A stretch of DNA of 64,000 bases from Oenanthe sinensis (taxonomy: Eukaryota; Streptophyta; Magnoliopsida; Apiales; Apiaceae). Positions 60,560 to 64,000 of this stretch are shown here, in pieces (the stretch's first letter is position 1; each line of letters starts with the position of its first letter). Under the pieces are notes generated by a model. The model was not told the origin of the DNA and did no database searches. It saw nothing but the letters and a program-made list of their open reading frames with translations. The stretch lies in NCBI GenBank assembly GCA_028671895.1, contig CM053796.1, forward strand, positions 41,786,860 to 41,850,859, read 5' to 3'. Made by a program: the position numbers and the translations under genes.

Positions 60560-63500
60560 CTACCTATATTGTTGTTGTTGATGAGCTGCCTGATCATATT
60601 TTTCTTTTCTTTCCTTTTCTTGCCTGGCCTTGTTTTCTTCAATTGCCTGCAGTATCATTTGTCTGGCCATGATTTCCTCAATCAAAATTGCATCTTTCAG
60701 CATGTCTGCAGCAATCTGTAGAGTGAGCATTGGATAGTCTTGGACAAACTTGAGTCTAACTTTGACAGTGACTCCACTTCTCAGTTTGAATTCAACTCTG
60801 TCAGGATCTTTGAACACTCTACTTTTACCCTGTCTTCTCAATTCTTCAGACAACTGCTCTACTCTCTCCTCCTCCCTCCTTTTCTTCTCAATCATCTCCT
60901 CCATGTATCTTACCTTGTCAGTCTTTTTCTGATACTTCCTTTCCAAGTACTGAGCCATTTCCATCATTCTCAGCTTGTTAATCATGCATTTCTTGTCAAA
61001 CAGGCTAATCACTCTCCTAATGTCATGAGTGGTAGCATCACTGTTGTCATGATGAAATCCTCTTTCTTCTCCATCAACATTAGTAACAAACATCCTCTTG
61101 TCTCTGACTTCTACCTTGACAATTCTGTCAGCCTTCCACATTTTGATCCTCACCTTGTCAGTTTCAGCAATTTCTTGAATAGGTTTAATAGGTAGACCTT
61201 TATCAGGAACAATGAGTTGTTTTCTCCACTTAGGACATCTTACTAGCAAAGAGCTAGTAGAGTTCTTGAATTTGGTTGATGTGGCAGTGTTGACTTTGAG
61301 ATGTTGGCTTGGCTTCAGTTTCTTTGACTGTTCCTTTTTAATTTCCCTCCTTATCACTCCATGTGCAGTAACTTTCATGAACATCCTTCTTGGAGATTTA
61401 GTTTTGATGGCAGTTGCAGTTTCAGAAACTGTTGACATCACACTAGTACCCTGAGATTTGGTAGGTGAACTAGAATGAGTGCCAGCAGCTTGCTGCTTAG
61501 AGGAATTTCTTCTTTGATACTGTTTGTTGTCCTCAGAGTTGTCTCTTTTCTTCTTGTCTTCATCCTTCTTCTTCTTGTCTTCTCCCTTTCCTTCCTTATA
61601 ACTCCTTGATTCAGACCTTTTATCCTTCTTGTCCTGATCCTCATTGTCATCATCTTTCTTTTTGTTCTTCAATTCTTCTTTTGCAAATTCAGAGATTTGT
61701 CCAGAGATAAACTTTTTCATTTTCACTACAATTTCATTGTCCTCTATCTGCTTCACCTTCTTCTTTTCAATCAACTCAATTAGGTTAATAATTTGACTTC
61801 TGTTGCCTGAATTGAGATGTTGAGGGATCCTGAAATGAGCAAGTTTTTCTTCTCTAGCCATATACATCACACCATCTGGACTACAGTAGGATTCAGGTAG
61901 AGCAAGAGGTAGGAGAGGCCCCAATATTTTCTTCTTCAATTCTTCATCTTCCTGGGTTACCAACTCCACTCCCTTGTACAGACATTCCAGTTCAGTATAT
62001 GAAAGCCTTTGGAATAGAGTAACTGAAACTTTAAAGTAGCCAGATTCCATTTGAATGAGTGGCTCTTTGAACATTTGTCCATTCTGTTCAACCTTAACTC
62101 CCCTTACTGCAACAATAGCATTTTCAAGCATCTTCTTATATTTCCAATGATTTCCCTGGACTTGCTTTTTGATATGATGCAGAAGTTCAAGAAACTCCTT
62201 GTCAGAGTTGGGCTTTAAAATTTCACTCCTGAGCTTTCTCATAACTGCCTTTTGCCTTTCAGCCTCTATTTCTTCTCTCCTTTCCTTCTCCCCCTTAGGG
62301 TTGATATCTTGACTTTGGAGAAAGGAAGAATGACTTGGCTTAATTTGAGTCCAGCTTGGAGTTGGCAAAGGTGCTGGAGGAGCCTGACTTGAGGTGCTTA
62401 GGTTGGAGATGAGGGATTGTAGAGAGGTGAGTTGTGCTGAGATGCTGGCAAGAGAAGTCCCTTGATTTGCAGAAGTAGAGACAAACTCATTTTTTAGATT
62501 ATGAACATCTGAGACAATTTGTGAAACTGTGGATGTGAGAGAATCCACTCTGGCATTTAAGGTATCAATGGTGGAGGCCTTTGCAGCTTCATCCTTGGCC
62601 TTTGACTGATAGTAGAGGTCCACTTGGAAAGGTGATAAGGTGTGTAGAGGCACATCCTCAGGCAGCCTATCTGCATGCCTGTTTTTGTACAGAACTTCAA
62701 CCATACTGTTTATTCTCCTTTGATTGTCTATGATGGTTGTGTGACCTTGAACCATTTCCTTAAACACCTTTTCCATAGAGTCTATTTTGGTGTGAAGAAG
62801 GGAGGACTTTCCTGAATCTCCTCTTGAAGTGTGAGCAAGGAGACCTCCAGGCTTCAGTTTGTCTTCCATTGCTCTCAAGGTGCCCTCTACTTTAGCTCTG
62901 TGATCATCTATCTCAGATTGTACACCTTTGGCAAGATAGTGATTTGATTGCAGTTGGACTTTAGCAGCTTCATGAATTGCATCATACATGGCACTTGGAG
63001 TAAAAATCTTCTCACAAGATCCAAGAGAAGTGAGATACTTCTGTCTAGTCCACTCCAAAACTTCTTGCATGCTAACTGCAGATTTACCATCCAGCCAGGC
63101 ATCCACATTTTCACCTTCATTTTCATCCAAATTTGCATTCTTTTCTTTCAACTCCTCCTGATCTTTTGCATATTCAAGCATGATTGCAGCATAGTCTTTG
63201 TTTGGCAAATGAGAAGTCACAAGCTGCTGAGCAATGTGATAGAAGCCCTCCAACTGATCTCCATACAATTCCTTTAGTTTCTCATCAGAAAGTGACCCAC
63301 CAAGAAATGATGGTCCTGAATCCCTGTCATGTTGCACAGGTTCCAGCCATTGTGACAGAGAGTGAGAGCTAGGGCCACTTGTGACAGTAGTCCCCTCAGC
63401 ATCTATTTCCTCATCCAATTTCTCAGATGATTCATTAGACACTGGATGGATAGGTGAATTCTCCTGAGGAGACAGTCTTTGAATGACTGGGGAGTGTCTA

Positions 63501-64000
63501 GGGGATGCCATTTGCATGGTGTGGAGGTCCCCCAGATTACCCAATGTCTGTGAAGACACTTGGCTTTGAAATGCCTGAGCCCCCACAGAGTCTGAAGTAA
63601 AAACTCCTGGAACCTCTGTGGTTTGGATGGTGTCATCAGGATATGCCTCAGCATGCATTCCCTCACCATCTAAAGGAGTGTCCTGAGTGGTGAACAAGGT
63701 GTCATGCACCAAGTCACTTGAATGGGGCTCACCAGGGAAACAAGAGTCCTGATGATCAACAACTTCATGTGTTTGGCTGGACACATTTGGTTGAGATGAA
63801 ATTTGAGAGATAGCAGGTAGAGTGTGAGTAGAACTGAGTATTGGCAACTCCCCCTGAGAAAATGGGGAAGTTTCAAGAGAAGATCCTACTGGTGCACAGT
63901 GTGTCTCTTTTTCAACTACAGCTTCTTCATTGACAGGAGTGAATTCCTGCAATGGTGCAGACTCTGTACAGGGTGGAGTGGGCTGACTCCCAATTTCAAT
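60560..64000 (-). CDS. Large extra ORF of the Sirevirus-like element (partial)
   Basis: The frame is open from the stop at 60560 to the window edge, more than 1140 codons, and lies between presumed pol (off-window) and the 3' LTR, where Sireviruses often carry an envelope-like ORF. I see no signal peptide or membrane segment, no reverse transcriptase or integrase motif and no zinc knuckle. Numbering from codon 63952: about 1-230 is acidic and Ser/Thr/Pro/Gln-rich; 230-300 is helical (KLKELYGDQLEGFYHIAQQL); 440-530 looks like a coiled coil (TLNARVDSLTSTVSQIVSDV); 560-610 is Glu/Arg-rich; about 775-870 is a Lys/Glu/Asp block (DDDNEDQDKKDKR); and 1020-1130 is a charged helix ending in HQQQQYR. 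A structural or nucleic-acid-binding role is as likely as an envelope role. The frame has no internal stop, so the copy may be young. Confidence 0.75.
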   Translation of the reverse strand: MEIGSQPTPPCTESAPLQEFTPVNEEAVVEKETHCAPVGSSLETSPFSQGELPILSSTHTLPAISQISSQPNVSSQTHEVVDHQDSCFPGEPHSSDLVHDTLFTTQDTPLDGEGMHAEAYPDDTIQTTEVPGVFTSDSVGAQAFQSQVSSQTLGNLGDLHTMQMASPRHSPVIQRLSPQENSPIHPVSNESSEKLDEEIDAEGTTVTSGPSSHSLSQWLEPVQHDRDSGPSFLGGSLSDEKLKELYGDQLEGFYHIAQQLVTSHLPNKDYAAIMLEYAKDQEELKEKNANLDENEGENVDAWLDGKSAVSMQEVLEWTRQKYLTSLGSCEKIFTPSAMYDAIHEAAKVQLQSNHYLAKGVQSEIDDHRAKVEGTLRAMEDKLKPGGLLAHTSRGDSGKSSLLHTKIDSMEKVFKEMVQGHTTIIDNQRRINSMVEVLYKNRHADRLPEDVPLHTLSPFQVDLYYQSKAKDEAAKASTIDTLNARVDSLTSTVSQIVSDVHNLKNEFVSTSANQGTSLASISAQLTSLQSLISNLSTSSQAPPAPLPTPSWTQIKPSHSSFLQSQDINPKGEKERREEIEAERQKAVMRKLRSEILKPNSDKEFLELLHHIKKQVQGNHWKYKKMLENAIVAVRGVKVEQNGQMFKEPLIQMESGYFKVSVTLFQRLSYTELECLYKGVELVTQEDEELKKKILGPLLPLALPESYCSPDGVMYMAREEKLAHFRIPQHLNSGNRSQIINLIELIEKKKVKQIEDNEIVVKMKKFISGQISEFAKEELKNKKKDDDNEDQDKKDKRSESRSYKEGKGEDKKKKDEDKKKRDNSEDNKQYQRRNSSKQQAAGTHSSSPTKSQGTSVMSTVSETATAIKTKSPRRMFMKVTAHGVIRREIKKEQSKKLKPSQHLKVNTATSTKFKNSTSSLLVRCPKWRKQLIVPDKGLPIKPIQEIAETDKVRIKMWKADRIVKVEVRDKRMFVTNVDGEERGFHHDNSDATTHDIRRVISLFDKKCMINKLRMMEMAQYLERKYQKKTDKVRYMEEMIEKKRREEERVEQLSEELRRQGKSRVFKDPDRVEFKLRSGVTVKVRLKFVQDYPMLTLQIAADMLKDAILIEEIMARQMILQAIEENKARQEKERKEKYDQAAHQQQQYR

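Overview
The window is nuclear DNA of a flowering plant. It shows AT-rich intergenic DNA, multi-exon genes with GT-AG introns, a plastid transit peptide, plant-only families (QALGGH zinc fingers, GH1 beta-glucosidases, PMT methyltransferases) and many plant transposons. The intron positions and protein similarities suggest a eudicot. I lean weakly to an asterid, but nothing here fixes the species.

Layout. 1-1080: right part of an LTR, its primer-binding site and a truncated gag start. 1198-1795: DNA transposon. 3428-6888 (-): complete plastid triose-phosphate/phosphate translocator with 12 coding exons. 8650-9615: a Helitron and a long-TIR foldback MITE, just upstream of a NuA4 EAF7/MRGBP gene (9979-12579, +). 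13754-16314 (-): 14-3-3 protein. 17958-22127 (-): Golgi PMT-type methyltransferase. 24453-25361 (-): intronless KTI12/DRL1.

26772-38072 (+) is a tandem family of BGLU40-like beta-glucosidases in three states: a 3' fragment, a full-span pseudogene and an intact 510-residue gene. The pseudogene is broken by a SINE in exon 1 (15-bp target duplication), a solo LTR, a retrotransposon-linked deletion and frameshifts.

38.9-49.8 kb is mostly decayed or mobile DNA: a pseudogene, an ARM-like locus, a CACTA element carrying TGACGTGG arrays, a Mutator-like element with a 9-bp target duplication, two Stowaway-type MITEs and an F-box/kelch-like relic. 50950-52117 (-) is a DUF6598-like gene lying head-to-head with a RING-finger pseudogene (52129-53280, +). 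56621-58315 (+) is an intact four-finger C2H2 repressor.

59251 to the right edge is the 3' end of a large Ty1/copia Sirevirus-type retrotransposon on the minus strand: a 1254-bp LTR, a polypurine tract and an open frame of more than 1130 codons. Its LTR holds 15 copies of TTCTCGA, nine of them extended to the palindrome TTCTCGAA, which fits the heat-shock-element core TTCnnGAA.

The host genes do unrelated housekeeping jobs (chloroplast export, chromatin, phosphoserine signalling, wall synthesis, tRNA modification, transcription). The strongest novelty candidates are the palindrome-rich LTR with its uncharacterised giant ORF, and the CACTA element with promoter-like arrays.
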